DNA from: Candidatus Staskawiczbacteria bacterium RIFCSPHIGHO2_02_FULL_42_22 | GTDB taxonomy: Bacteria > Patescibacteriota > Minisyncoccia > Minisyncoccales > Staskawiczbacteraceae | Assembly: GCA_001820175.1 (NCBI GenBank) | Contig: MHOT01000005.1 | Span: 1 to 33,864 of the forward strand | Direction: 5' to 3' | DNA length: 33,864 nucleotides | Shown: positions 7,825-15,286 of the stretch, in pieces | How positions within the stretch are numbered: the first letter of the stretch is position 1 | How the letters are laid out: each line of letters starts with the position of its first letter | Notes under the pieces: model-generated | Told to the model about the DNA's origin: nothing | Database searches by the model: none | The model's input: only the letters and a program-made list of their open reading frames with translations | Program-made: the position numbers and the translations under genes

Positions 7825-8214
7825 ATGCCACGAATCGCAGGGGTAAACATACCCGACAACAAAAGAATAGCAATTGCCATCACCTATATTTATGGGATAG
7901 GCAGGTCTTTGAGTGAAAAAATTATTAAGGAAACTAAAATTGACCCCAATAAAAAAGCAAAGGATTTGACTCCTGCAGAAATCAATGGTTTAAGGGAATT
8001 TATAGAAAAGTCATACAAGATTGAGGGTGACTTGCGAAGAGATGTGATGGTAAATATCAAACGATTAAAAGATATTGGAACTTGGCGGGGGAGTCGTCAT
8101 GCTAAAAAATTACCGGTGAGAGGTCAAAGGACAAAGACAAATACCAGAACAGTACGGGGAAATGTAAGAAAGACCATGGGTTCGGGAAGAAAACCGGCAG
8201 CGGCACCAACATAA
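7825..8214 (+). CDS. rpsM: Ribosomal protein uS13
   Basis: 129 residues, beginning MPRIAGVNIPDNKRIAIAIT, with YIYGIGRSLSEKI and the C-terminal RGQRTKTNTRTVRG that enters the 30S head and contacts tRNA. Family-typical length and position after rpmJ. Confidence 0.96.
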   Translation: MPRIAGVNIPDNKRIAIAITYIYGIGRSLSEKIIKETKIDPNKKAKDLTPAEINGLREFIEKSYKIEGDLRRDVMVNIKRLKDIGTWRGSRHAKKLPVRGQRTKTNTRTVRGNVRKTMGSGRKPAAAPT

Positions 8215-8215
8215 T

Positions 8216-8282
8216 CTAAATTCAAAACTCTAAATCCTAAACTCTAAACCGTTTAGAATTTAGAAATTAGAATTTAGAATTT
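8216..8282. repeat. Palindromic CTAAA/TTTAG repeat, rpsM-rpsK gap
   Basis: Runs of CTCTAAATCCTAAACTCTAAA face TTTAGAATTTAGAAATTAG, forming a long imperfect hairpin around ACCG. Copies lie at 8757-8824, 10750-10819, 30716-30757 (inverted) and, as a right half, 32341-32371. Confidence 0.9.
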
Positions 8283-8299
8283 CTTTTACGAAGTAAAAG
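8283..8299 (+). promoter_or_regulatory. Start-codon-adjacent hairpin of rpsK
   Basis: CTTTTAC-GAA-GTAAAAG ends two bases before ATG 8302. GAAG at 8290-8293 lies eight bases before the ATG. Confidence 0.6.
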
Positions 8300-8301
8300 C
8301 T

Positions 8302-8754
8302 ATGGGAAAAAAACATATTGCGACAACCAGCGGGGAAGATACCATAAAAGAGAAAGAAAGCGTTGATACGGCCTTAAAAAAAGAGGTGAAGGTCAAATCA
8401 ATTGATCGTGTTTCTGAAGCCAGAGTGTATGTATCTTCTTCGTATAACAATACCATTGTTACCCTTACCAATGCCAAGGGCGAGGTTTTGGTTTCAAAGT
8501 CGGCCGGCGCGGTAGGTTTTAAGGGTGCCAAAAAAGCAACTTCGTTTGCCGCTTCCCGGGTTGCCGAGGCCATTGTGAATGTTTGTAAAAAATTAGGGGT
8601 AGAAAGGGTAGAAGTGTTTATTAGGGGTGTTGGCGCGGGGCGCGAATCAGCAGTAAGAATATTGGTGAACCAGGGATTAAATGTAGTTTCAATAAAAGAT
8701 GTAACGCCTATTCCTCACAATGGAATCAGGCCCAAGAAGGTAAGGAGAGTGTAG
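8302..8754 (+). CDS. rpsK: Ribosomal protein uS11
   Basis: 150 residues. The core is typical: SSSYNNTIVTLTNAKGEVL, GFKGAKKATSFAA, and the C-terminal GLNVVSIKDVTPIPHNGIRP-KKVRRV. S11 sits in the 30S platform near the mRNA exit. There is an N-terminal extension of about 35 charged residues compared with E. coli. No classic Shine-Dalgarno precedes it, only the hairpin. Confidence 0.96.
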   Translation: MGKKHIATTSGEDTIKEKESVDTALKKEVKVKSIDRVSEARVYVSSSYNNTIVTLTNAKGEVLVSKSAGAVGFKGAKKATSFAASRVAEAIVNVCKKLGVERVEVFIRGVGAGRESAVRILVNQGLNVVSIKDVTPIPHNGIRPKKVRRV

Positions 8755-8756
8755 TG

Positions 8757-8824
8757 TGAAATCCTAAATCCTAAACTCTAAATCCTAAACCGTTTTAGAA
8801 TTTAGAAATTAGAATTTAGAGTTT
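8757..8824. repeat. Palindromic CTAAA/TTTAG repeat, rpsK-rpsD gap
   Basis: Near-copy of the 8216-8282 repeat: CCTAAATCCTAAACTCTAAA on the left faces TTAGAATTTAGAAATTAG on the right around the ACCG centre. Confidence 0.9.
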
Positions 8825-8841
8825 CTTTTGCAAAGCAAAAG
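8825..8841 (+). promoter_or_regulatory. Start-codon-adjacent hairpin of rpsD
   Basis: CTTTTGC-AAA-GCAAAAG ends two bases before ATG 8844. Compared with the rpsK hairpin the inner A-T pair is now G-C on both arms, a compensating change. Confidence 0.6.
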
Positions 8842-8843
8842 CT

Positions 8844-9407
8844 ATGGAGAATACTCAATTCAAAAACGTAAAACCGACCGGGCAGGGTGCCCCCGAAAAA
8901 AGAAAAAGGAAAAGCGCTGTTTCTGAATACAAAAAATCGCTGACCGAAAAGCAGACCCTTAAAAATTTGTACGGTTTATCTGAACGGCAATTTAAGCGTT
9001 ATGTGCTCCAAACCCTTGAAAAAATGGGTCGGGTCGAAAACGTGTCCAATGAACTTATTAGCCGTTTGGAAAAACGTTTGGACAATGCGGTATTTCGGTT
9101 GGGATTTTCAAAATCTCGCTCCCAATCGCGGCAAATGGTAAACCATGCCTATTTTTTGGTAAATGGAAAATCGGTTAATATTCCATCATTTCAAGTAAAA
9201 AAGGGAGATGTTATTGCCATGAAAGAGACCAAGAAAAAAAAGCCGATGTTCAAGGATTTATCAGAAACACTAAAAAAAATAGAGACACCAGTATGGTTGA
9301 ATTTAAATAAAGAAAAATTTGAATCAACGGTTACAGGTGAGCCAAGTTTGGCAGAAGTTAACCCGCCCGTTGAAATATCGTTGGTGTTTGAGTTCTACTC
9401 TAGATAA
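8844..9407 (+). CDS. rpsD: Ribosomal protein uS4
   Basis: 187 residues. LYGLSERQFKRYV and the S4 RNA-binding region RLDNAVFRLGFSKSRSQSRQ followed by MVNHAYFLVNGKSVNIPS are diagnostic. S4 nucleates 30S assembly. The four-cysteine N-terminal zinc knuckle of some S4 proteins is absent; the N-terminus is a shortened lysine-rich stretch. Placed before rpoA, the classical order. Confidence 0.96.
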   Translation: MENTQFKNVKPTGQGAPEKRKRKSAVSEYKKSLTEKQTLKNLYGLSERQFKRYVLQTLEKMGRVENVSNELISRLEKRLDNAVFRLGFSKSRSQSRQMVNHAYFLVNGKSVNIPSFQVKKGDVIAMKETKKKKPMFKDLSETLKKIETPVWLNLNKEKFESTVTGEPSLAEVNPPVEISLVFEFYSR

Positions 9408-9453
9408 TATTAATTGCATGGAACAGATAGCATGGAACAATTAACCGTAGGTT

Positions 9454-9482
9454 ATGTTTCATGTTTCATGTTTCATGTTTCA
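9454..9482 (+). repeat. Short tandem ATGTTTC repeat before rpoA
   Basis: Four tandem copies of the 7-mer ATGTTTC end six bases before the rpoA ATG. They create extra in-frame ATGs (for example 9461). No Shine-Dalgarno is seen. Confidence 0.85.
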
Positions 9483-9487
9483 TAAAA

Positions 9488-10291
9488 ATGATTCCACTTC
9501 CATTACCTGCTAAGGTGATAAAAAAGGATTCCCATCAAGCAACCTTTGAAATAGACGGCCTCTATCCGGGGTATGGGGTTACCATCGGGAATTCATTGCG
9601 ACGGGTTTTGTTATCATCTCTTCAAGGAGTTGCCGTTACTGAAGTTAAAATAAAGGGAGCGCCCCATGAATTTTCCACCATCCCCGGGGTGTTGGAGGAT
9701 GTTATTATGATTCTCTTGAATCTAAAAAATTTAAGATTCAAAATTCATGAAGGGACTATGCAAAAAGTACAGCTTCATGTAAAGGGAGAGAGAAAAGTAA
9801 CAGGAGGGGACTTTAAAATGTTTCCCCAAATTGAATTGGCAAACCCTGAGCTACCTATTGCCACCATTACTGATAAAAAAACGGAACTTGATATAGAACT
9901 TACCATAGAAAAAGGCATTGGATACGAGCCGAAAGATCATCGAAAAATAAAAAAAGCGGGGGCGGGCATTCAAGAAAAAGCGGAAATAGGGGCCATTGCT
10001 CTAGATGCTATTTTTACCCCCATTAAAAATGTGAATTTCCAAGTAGAAAATATGCGAGTAGGGGAAAGGACTGATTTTGATAAACTTCGCCTTGAAATAG
10101 AAACTGATGGTACGTTGACTCCGCAAGAAGCATTTTCCCAGGCATGTGACATATTGTTATCCCACTTTACCTTAGTTTCAGGAAAAGATTCATCTTTGAT
10201 TGACGGAGAAGGTGCCAATAATGCTGATCAAACACCTAAAGAAAAACCTAAAAAGAAAGAAGTAAAGCCAAAAAAGAAAAGCAAGAAGTAA
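9488..10291 (+). CDS. rpoA: RNA polymerase alpha subunit, N-terminal domain only
   Basis: 267 residues from ATG 9488; an upstream in-frame ATG at 9461 lies in a tandem repeat and would add MFHVSCFIK, so it is rejected. The dimerisation/assembly domain is clear: FEIDGLYPGYGVTIGNSLRR, then VLLSSLQGVAVTEVKI and GVLEDVIMILLNLKNL. Domain 2 and the return strand end at QACDILLSHFTLV near residue 226. After that there is only an acidic linker and a lysine-rich tail (KPKKKEVKPKKKSKK). The usual C-terminal helix-hairpin-helix domain (about 65 residues) that binds UP elements and activators is missing. Identity is certain. Confidence 0.95.
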   Translation: MIPLPLPAKVIKKDSHQATFEIDGLYPGYGVTIGNSLRRVLLSSLQGVAVTEVKIKGAPHEFSTIPGVLEDVIMILLNLKNLRFKIHEGTMQKVQLHVKGERKVTGGDFKMFPQIELANPELPIATITDKKTELDIELTIEKGIGYEPKDHRKIKKAGAGIQEKAEIGAIALDAIFTPIKNVNFQVENMRVGERTDFDKLRLEIETDGTLTPQEAFSQACDILLSHFTLVSGKDSSLIDGEGANNADQTPKEKPKKKEVKPKKKSKK

Positions 10292-10294
10292 GTA

Positions 10295-10387
10295 GATGCG
10301 ATGCCAATATGCGAATGCATACTAATAATACCAATACGGAAACGTTATTCGTATAATTAGTATGAATTAGTATATTAGAATCGCATT
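10295..10387. repeat. Interspersed palindrome (ATGCGAT...ATCGCAT), uninterrupted copy
   Basis: ATGCGATGCCAATATGCG on the left and TATATTAGAATCGCAT on the right flank ACTAATAATACC / TTAGTATGAATTAG words. An inverted second copy at 33091-33360 is split by a foldback element, making this the intact reference. Confidence 0.85.
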
Positions 10388-10397
10388 GAGCGAAGCG

Positions 10398-10748
10398 ATG
10401 CGAAAGTTAAACAAAGGGAGAATATTATCAAGGCCGAAAAACCAACGAGAAGCGTTGCTAAAAACCCTGGCGACCAGCTTGTTTTTGGGTGGAAAAATTA
10501 AAACTACGGAAGCCAAGGCAAAAGAATTAAGGGTGGTTGCGGAAAAATTCATTACCCGGGCCAAAGATAATACGGTTTCAAATAGGCGATTATTGGCAAA
10601 ATCATTATCTTCGTTTACCGTAAAAAAATTAGTGGATGAAATTGCGCCAACCTTTAAAGATCGCCAAGGTGGCTATACCCGGATAATGAAACTGGGGCCA
10701 CGAAAATCCGATGGGGCTAGGATGACAATTATAGAATTAGTGAAATAG
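10398..10748 (+). CDS. rplQ: Ribosomal protein bL17
   Basis: 116 residues from ATG 10398: MRKLNKGRILSRPKNQREAL, then LATSLFLGGKIKTTEAKAKE and YTRIMKLGPRKSDGARMTII. This is the complete bL17 core, found near the polypeptide exit tunnel. An in-frame TTG at 10386 would add MSEA, but all L17 proteins start near M-R-H/K, so the ATG is chosen. The start codon lies within the repeat's terminal hairpin (CGCAT ... ATGCG). Confidence 0.94.
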   Translation: MRKLNKGRILSRPKNQREALLKTLATSLFLGGKIKTTEAKAKELRVVAEKFITRAKDNTVSNRRLLAKSLSSFTVKKLVDEIAPTFKDRQGGYTRIMKLGPRKSDGARMTIIELVK

Positions 10749-10749
10749 G

Positions 10750-10819
10750 TGTGAAATCCTAAACTCTAAATCCTAAACTCTAAACCATTTTAGAATTTAG
10801 AAATTAGAATTTAGAATTT
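10750..10819. repeat. Palindromic CTAAA/TTTAG repeat, rplQ-rplM gap
   Basis: Third copy of this class in the operon, again ending in a short hairpin next to the start codon. Confidence 0.9.
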
Positions 10820-10836
10820 CTTTTGCGAAGCAAAAG
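10820..10836 (+). promoter_or_regulatory. Start-codon-adjacent hairpin of rplM
   Basis: CTTTTGC-GAA-GCAAAAG ends two bases before ATG 10839, with GAAG eight bases upstream of the ATG. Confidence 0.6.
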
Positions 10837-10838
10837 CT

Positions 10839-11201
10839 ATGGAAGTAATAAAACGAGACAATCATATTGTGGATGCAACTGATAGGCCCTTGGGCCGATT
10901 AGCTACCGAAGTGGCAGTTTTATTGCGCGGTAAAAATAAAGTGGGGTTTGCACCCTATAAAGATATTGGCGATTTTGTAACGGTAAAAAACGTTAACGGA
11001 TTAAAATATACGGGTAAGAAATTCCAAGATAAAATTTACTATCACCATACCTTGTATTTAGGAGGATTAAAACAGGCCACCATGAAAGAGGTGTATTTAA
11101 AAAAGGGGCCCGAAGAGATATTCAGAAAAGCGGTCATGGGAATGTTAACTAAAAATAAATTAAGGGCAAAACAAATTAAACGATTAAGATTCCAAAAATA
11201 A
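10839..11201 (+). CDS. rplM: Ribosomal protein uL13
   Basis: 120 residues: VDATDRPLGRLATEVAVLLR, YKDIGDFVTVKNV, LGGLKQATMKEVY and VMGMLTKNKLRAKQIKRLR. uL13 is an early 50S assembly protein. E. coli L13 is 142 residues; this one is trimmed at the C-terminus. Followed by rpsI, its usual partner. Confidence 0.95.
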   Translation: MEVIKRDNHIVDATDRPLGRLATEVAVLLRGKNKVGFAPYKDIGDFVTVKNVNGLKYTGKKFQDKIYYHHTLYLGGLKQATMKEVYLKKGPEEIFRKAVMGMLTKNKLRAKQIKRLRFQK

Positions 11202-11203
11202 TT

Positions 11204-11317
11204 CAATTTTATTGCAAAGCAATAAAATTTCGCAGATTCACGCTGATAAAACGCAGATTAACGCAGATCACGTAACGTATCCGCGTAAATCCGCGTAACA
11301 TCTGCGAATATCCGCGA
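11204..11317. repeat. Palindromic CGCAGATTAACGCAG repeat, rplM-rpsI gap
   Basis: Second copy of the 7495-7602 class, with CGCAGATTAACGCAGATCAC on the left facing ATCCGCG and ATCTGCG words on the right. It opens with ATTTTATTGC-AAA-GCAATAAAAT, a covariant of the infA-rpmJ opening hairpin. Confidence 0.85.
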
Positions 11318-11334
11318 TTTTTACAAAGTAAAAA
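11318..11334 (+). promoter_or_regulatory. Hairpin touching the rpsI start codon
   Basis: TTTTTAC-AAA-GTAAAAA, whose last A is the A of ATG 11334. The loop region reads AAAG. If translation began at the second ATG (11337) the spacing would match the other hairpins better. Confidence 0.5.
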
Positions 11335-11900
11335 TGATGGTTACAGAAAAAACTAAAATAAAAAAAGTTACTTCTCCCATAAAGGAAAAGCCACGGGTAA
11401 AAAAAGCAGAAGAAGTAATGACGGTTACGCCAAAAGTTGGCGTGGATATTCAATTAGATGATATTATGCCGGAAGATTTTCCAACCGAAAAGGAGCTCGC
11501 CTCAAAGCCGGACCGGTATTTTGAAGCCATTGGCCGGCGCAAAACCGCTGTGGCACGCGTGCGGCTTTTTACTCGAGGCGATAAGCAATTTTTAGTTAAT
11601 GGCAAAAGCTATCAGGAATATTTCTCTTTAAAGGGAGATCAAGAAACTTCGGTGGCTTCTATGAAAAAAATGAAGTGTTTGGATAAATTTAAGGTAACCG
11701 TAATGGTAAAGGGTGGAGGAAGAAATTCCCAAGCCGAAGCGGTGCGTCATGGAACTGCCCGCGTATTAGTTGATTTTAATAATAATTTTAGAAAACGATT
11801 AAGAAAAGCAGGTTACTTAACCCGCGACCCAAGAATGAGAGAACGTAAGAAATTCGGACTCAAACGCGCCCGCAAAGCACCCCAGTGGGCGAAGCGGTAA
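11334..11900 (+). CDS. rpsI: Ribosomal protein uS9 with N-terminal extension
   Basis: 188 residues. The S9 core starts near residue 62 with YFEAIGRRKTAVARVRLF and ends with the typical basic tail DPRMRERKKFGLKRARKA, then PQWAKR, which reaches the P-site tRNA. The ~60-residue N-terminal extension, first lysine-rich and then acidic, is not part of the common family length of about 130. ATG 11337 is an equally possible start. A strong terminator follows, closing the operon. Confidence 0.94.
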   Translation: MMVTEKTKIKKVTSPIKEKPRVKKAEEVMTVTPKVGVDIQLDDIMPEDFPTEKELASKPDRYFEAIGRRKTAVARVRLFTRGDKQFLVNGKSYQEYFSLKGDQETSVASMKKMKCLDKFKVTVMVKGGGRNSQAEAVRHGTARVLVDFNNNFRKRLRKAGYLTRDPRMRERKKFGLKRARKAPQWAKR

Positions 11901-11938
11901 TAGAACCCGTCAGAAAACGATTATCAAATTAAATTTTG

Positions 11939-11976
11939 ACACAAAACCACTCTTTTTAGAGTGGTTTTGTGTTTTA
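11939..11976 (+). terminator. Rho-independent terminator of the ribosomal operon
   Basis: A 15-bp perfect stem (ACACAAAACCACTCT / AGAGTGGTTTTGTGT) with loop TTTT and a short T tail. Confidence 0.9.
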
Positions 11977-11985
11977 CGAAGAATG

Positions 11986-12014
11986 TTGAAATTGAAACGT
12001 GAAAAAGGTAAAAT
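11986..12014 (+). promoter_or_regulatory. Promoter of the restriction-modification pair
   Basis: TTGAAA (11986-11991), a 17-nt spacer and TAAAAT (12009-12014). Transcription should start about 12020, which excludes the GTG at 11999 as start and points to ATG 12032. Confidence 0.65.
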
Positions 12015-12031
12015 TAGATAAATTATTATTT

Positions 12032-13885
12032 ATGAGATTTATAGGAAACAAAGAACTGATAATTGATGAAATAAAGAATCTTTTGAAAGAAAGAGGGCTT
12101 TTAAATAACAAGCGCAGGTTAAAATTATTTGATGCTTTTTGTGGTACAGGAGCTGTTTCTGATTCACTTAAAGATTCATTTGATTTAATAGTTAATGACA
12201 TGTTGAAATGGTGTGTCATTTATACTAAAGGAAGAATAGTGGTAAAAGATTGTACATTTGAAAAACTAGGATTTGACCCTTTTGAATTTTTAAATTCAAA
12301 CGCACAAATAAGAAAAGGTTTTTTCTATAAAAACTACTCACCTGGTGGTTCAAAAAGAATGTATTTCAGCCCCGAAAATGCAGGTAGAATTGATTATTTT
12401 AGATATACAATCGAAAGATGGAAATTAGATTATTTGATAAACGATAATGAATACTCATATTTATTGGCAAGCATTATTGAGTCTATATCTTTCGTATCTA
12501 ATACAGCCGGTGTTTACGGAGCATTTTTGAAGCACTGGGATCCTCGTTCAAAGAAATTAATTATTCTTCAAAGAGTCAAATCAAGTAATTCTGGATATTT
12601 TAATGTTCAATTTTACAACGATAAAATAGAAAAGATAATAGATAAAATTAATTGCGACATTCTATACCTTGATCCACCGTATACCCAAAATCAATATGGC
12701 ACACAATATCACTTACTTGAAACATTAGTACTAGATGACAATCCAAGCGTAAGTAAAATAACTGGGTCTAGGCCAGTTTCTCCAATGAGATCCGACTGGT
12801 CCGTAATGTATAGAGCACATATTTTATTCGATGAAATTATTTCCAAAACAAAGGCCAAATATATTATTTTAAGCTATAGTACAGATGGATTTATGTCTAA
12901 AAGCTTTATAGAAGCTAGTTTAAAAAGATATGGGAAGACAAAGTCTTATAAATGTAAAAAAATTTCTTACAATAAATATACAAATTTTAAATCAAAAGGC
13001 AAAAAAGAACACTTTGAGTACTTATTTTTTATTGAGAAAAAAGATTCTGCCGACATTCATTATGAATCTCCATTAAACTATATCGGAAGTAAGGCAAAAA
13101 TGATACTAGAAATTAAAAAGTATTTACCTAAAAACATAAGTACATTTTTTGATATTTTTGGTGGTGGTTTTAATGTTGGAATAAATTCTGAAGCAAATCA
13201 CATTATTTACAACGATGTTAACCATTTTGTTAAAGATTTAGTAGAGTCATTTAAAACAAGCGACACTTACCAGTACCTTCTTTATGTAAAAAGACTGATT
13301 AAAAAATATAATTTGAAAGAGGAAGATACAGAAAGTTATTTGAAAATAAGAAAATACTACAATTCACTACCAATCGAAAAGCGGAATCCAAAACTCCTCT
13401 ACGCGATTATCTTATATGGATTTAACCAGCAGATCAGATTTAATGGAAATCATGATTTTAACAATCCAGTTGGCATGCGATGGTTCAATGATAAGGTGCT
13501 CGAAAAAAAGATTAGCTTTTCAAAGGCGATCAAAGAAAAAAACATCACTTTTTCAAGTGTTGAGTTTCCAAATTTTTTGGACAAAATAGAAAAGAACTCA
13601 TTTGTTTATATGGATCCACCATATCGTTTAACGAGGGGATCATATAATGACGGGAAAAGAGGATTTAATGGATGGGGACATGATGATGAAAGGAAATTAC
13701 TCGAGTTCGCTGATTCATTAAATCATAAATCAATACGTTTTATGATATCATATGTTATAGAGTATAAGGGAAGGACCAATATGGAAATAAAAAATTGGAT
13801 TAGATTAAACAACTATCGCCTTATAAATATAGATCAAAATTCTAGTATTCCAAGGAACGAGGTTCTTATATTAAATTATAGCTAA
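12032..13885 (+). CDS. Fused double D12-class adenine-N6 DNA methyltransferase
   Basis: 617 residues containing two complete methylase domains in tandem. Domain 1: MRFIGNKELIIDEI, AdoMet motif DAFCGTGAV (from residue 34) and catalytic DPPY (214-217). Domain 2: PLNYIGSKAKMIL (about 347), FDIFGGGFNVG (about 373) and DPPY (528-531). Known enzymes with this design (M.FokI type) methylate the two strands of an asymmetric site with separate domains, so an asymmetric recognition site is inferred; its sequence cannot be read here. The gene is clearly more AT-rich than the ribosomal genes, which suggests transfer. An HNH protein starts two bases after the stop, so the two are co-transcribed. A GTG at 11999 is rejected because it overlaps the promoter. 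Confidence 0.88.
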   Translation: MRFIGNKELIIDEIKNLLKERGLLNNKRRLKLFDAFCGTGAVSDSLKDSFDLIVNDMLKWCVIYTKGRIVVKDCTFEKLGFDPFEFLNSNAQIRKGFFYKNYSPGGSKRMYFSPENAGRIDYFRYTIERWKLDYLINDNEYSYLLASIIESISFVSNTAGVYGAFLKHWDPRSKKLIILQRVKSSNSGYFNVQFYNDKIEKIIDKINCDILYLDPPYTQNQYGTQYHLLETLVLDDNPSVSKITGSRPVSPMRSDWSVMYRAHILFDEIISKTKAKYIILSYSTDGFMSKSFIEASLKRYGKTKSYKCKKISYNKYTNFKSKGKKEHFEYLFFIEKKDSADIHYESPLNYIGSKAKMILEIKKYLPKNISTFFDIFGGGFNVGINSEANHIIYNDVNHFVKDLVESFKTSDTYQYLLYVKRLIKKYNLKEEDTESYLKIRKYYNSLPIEKRNPKLLYAIILYGFNQQIRFNGNHDFNNPVGMRWFNDKVLEKKISFSKAIKEKNITFSSVEFPNFLDKIEKNSFVYMDPPYRLTRGSYNDGKRGFNGWGHDDERKLLEFADSLNHKSIRFMISYVIEYKGRTNMEIKNWIRLNNYRLINIDQNSSIPRNEVLILNYS

Positions 13886-13887
13886 AT

Positions 13888-15066
13888 ATGAATAAACCAC
13901 ATTTTACAATTAAAAATAATTTTCAAAAAGGGGGTATCTTGTATCAAGATTTATTAACTCCAGAAATACTATCTGATATTTGCTTGAAAGTTACGAATCG
14001 TCCTGATTATACATATGATTTTGATAATACCGGATATAATATAGGTAGACTTGTAGTGCTTGAATATCAAAATAAAAAACACTATGTTTCTATATCAGAA
14101 ACAGACATTAGAAGCAGAAATTCTAGCTTTCAGAGTCTTCCTAGCGCCCTATCGAGATATATTCTTGATAAAAATCCAAATAAGGAGATATCTTTTTACT
14201 TTTACCCTTCAATTACCGGTAACTACGAGACACCTTATTTTATTTTTATGTACCGTCTAATGAAAACTGCAAAGATTAGATTTCTAAATGAGACAAAATA
14301 TTTGAGCCATCCAGTGGTTCATTTTACAACAGCAGCAGATATTATTGCGAGTAAAGAGCAGCTTAGAACTAAAAATAGAGGAAATAGATCAACATATATC
14401 ACAAGAGGCCCTAATAACGAGTTACAAATTTACGGAAAAACGTATGGAGCTAATAAGTACGAAACAACCATCCTTTGTTTGGCTTTATCAGAAATCGCCG
14501 ACTCAAAAGTTCAATTATTTCAAATTGGAGACGGTGGTCTAACAGAGTTGCCGCAAACAGCAAAAGATGCTATTGAATCACTTGGGGTTGTTAAAATCTA
14601 TACCTCCAACAAAAAAATTGAAAAAATAGACTTTGAAGAAAATGATAGTTTGCGCTCCATCGAGTATGTATATAATCTTTTAGAAAAACTAGGTGGGAAA
14701 AAATGTGCTTTTTGTGGTTGTGAAATTCCTCAGATCATTCATGGTGCACACATTTGGCCTGTAACTGACATAAAAAAGGATAAAACTTTATCTAAAGATA
14801 AAAAATTGGCTTTCGCTCTCGATGGAGAAAATGGTCTTTGGCTTTGTCAAAATCACCATAAATTACTCGATGTAAACATTTTGAGAATATCAGAAAACGG
14901 AAAAGTTAAGTACAGTTCGGAAATCAATGGATTAAACGCAATATTTTTGAAATACATAACAAAACAAACTCAGCTTCAGGGCACAATTCTTTCAAGTAGA
15001 TTTATTTATTATTTAAGAAAAAGAAATAACATCTTAAAAGAATCATTATATTGCGAAATAACATAA
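13888..15066 (+). CDS. HNH nuclease, probable restriction endonuclease partner
   Basis: 392 residues. The C-terminal third carries an HNH module: CAFCGCEIP (from about residue 273), GAHIWPVTDI, and ENGLWLCQNHHKLLD, supplying the metal-binding and catalytic histidine/asparagine set plus a CxxC zinc pair. The N-terminal ~250 residues are not recognised and probably recognise DNA or the partner. Two-base spacing from the double methylase and shared AT-rich composition make a type II (type IIS-like) restriction role the best guess. A modification-dependent McrA-like nuclease is an alternative. No second methylase or specificity subunit is nearby. Confidence 0.7.
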   Translation: MNKPHFTIKNNFQKGGILYQDLLTPEILSDICLKVTNRPDYTYDFDNTGYNIGRLVVLEYQNKKHYVSISETDIRSRNSSFQSLPSALSRYILDKNPNKEISFYFYPSITGNYETPYFIFMYRLMKTAKIRFLNETKYLSHPVVHFTTAADIIASKEQLRTKNRGNRSTYITRGPNNELQIYGKTYGANKYETTILCLALSEIADSKVQLFQIGDGGLTELPQTAKDAIESLGVVKIYTSNKKIEKIDFEENDSLRSIEYVYNLLEKLGGKKCAFCGCEIPQIIHGAHIWPVTDIKKDKTLSKDKKLAFALDGENGLWLCQNHHKLLDVNILRISENGKVKYSSEINGLNAIFLKYITKQTQLQGTILSSRFIYYLRKRNNILKESLYCEIT

Positions 15067-15095
15067 AAAATATACCCTCACATACTGTGTTAAAC

Positions 15096-15123
15096 TTGAC
15101 TCCAGGAACCATTGTTATATAAT
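15096..15123 (+). promoter_or_regulatory. Strong promoter with no downstream ORF
   Basis: TTGACT (15096-15101), a 16-nt spacer and a perfect TATAAT (15118-15123). It lies 30 bp after the HNH gene and drives no credible coding region. Confidence 0.65.
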
Positions 15124-15129
15124 TAGCTA

Positions 15130-15266
15130 AATTAGTGATTGCCAGTTTATATCCCCGATATTGTTTCTCGCTTCAGTGAGGGTGGGTAACCACTCCTCAT
15201 CAGTGGGCCAAACGATAAAGAAATCCTCCAAGATTACACCAAGAAACCGCCAATGGCGGTTTTTTT
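15130..15266 (+). ncRNA. Candidate small RNA, about 137 nt
   Basis: It is bounded by a good promoter (TTGACT-16-TATAAT) and an intrinsic terminator (15244-15266). Inside are short stems, CTCGC-TTCA-GTGAG (15169-15182) and CCACT-CCTCATC-AGTGG. The only overlapping ORF runs through the terminator into a foldback element and is not convincing. I do not recognise an RNA family. It could serve the restriction system or be an independent housekeeping RNA. Confidence 0.45.
15244..15266 (+). terminator. Rho-independent terminator of the candidate small RNA
   Basis: ACCGCC-AAT-GGCGGT, extended by A-T pairs, is followed by seven T. It would also end read-through from the HNH gene. Confidence 0.85.
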
Positions 15267-15286
15267 GGTGTTCAAATTCAAATATA

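Noticed and set aside
11999-12031. GTG start for the double methylase
   Set aside because: It overlaps the -35 to -10 spacer of a good promoter; ATG 12032 begins the family-typical RFIGNK.
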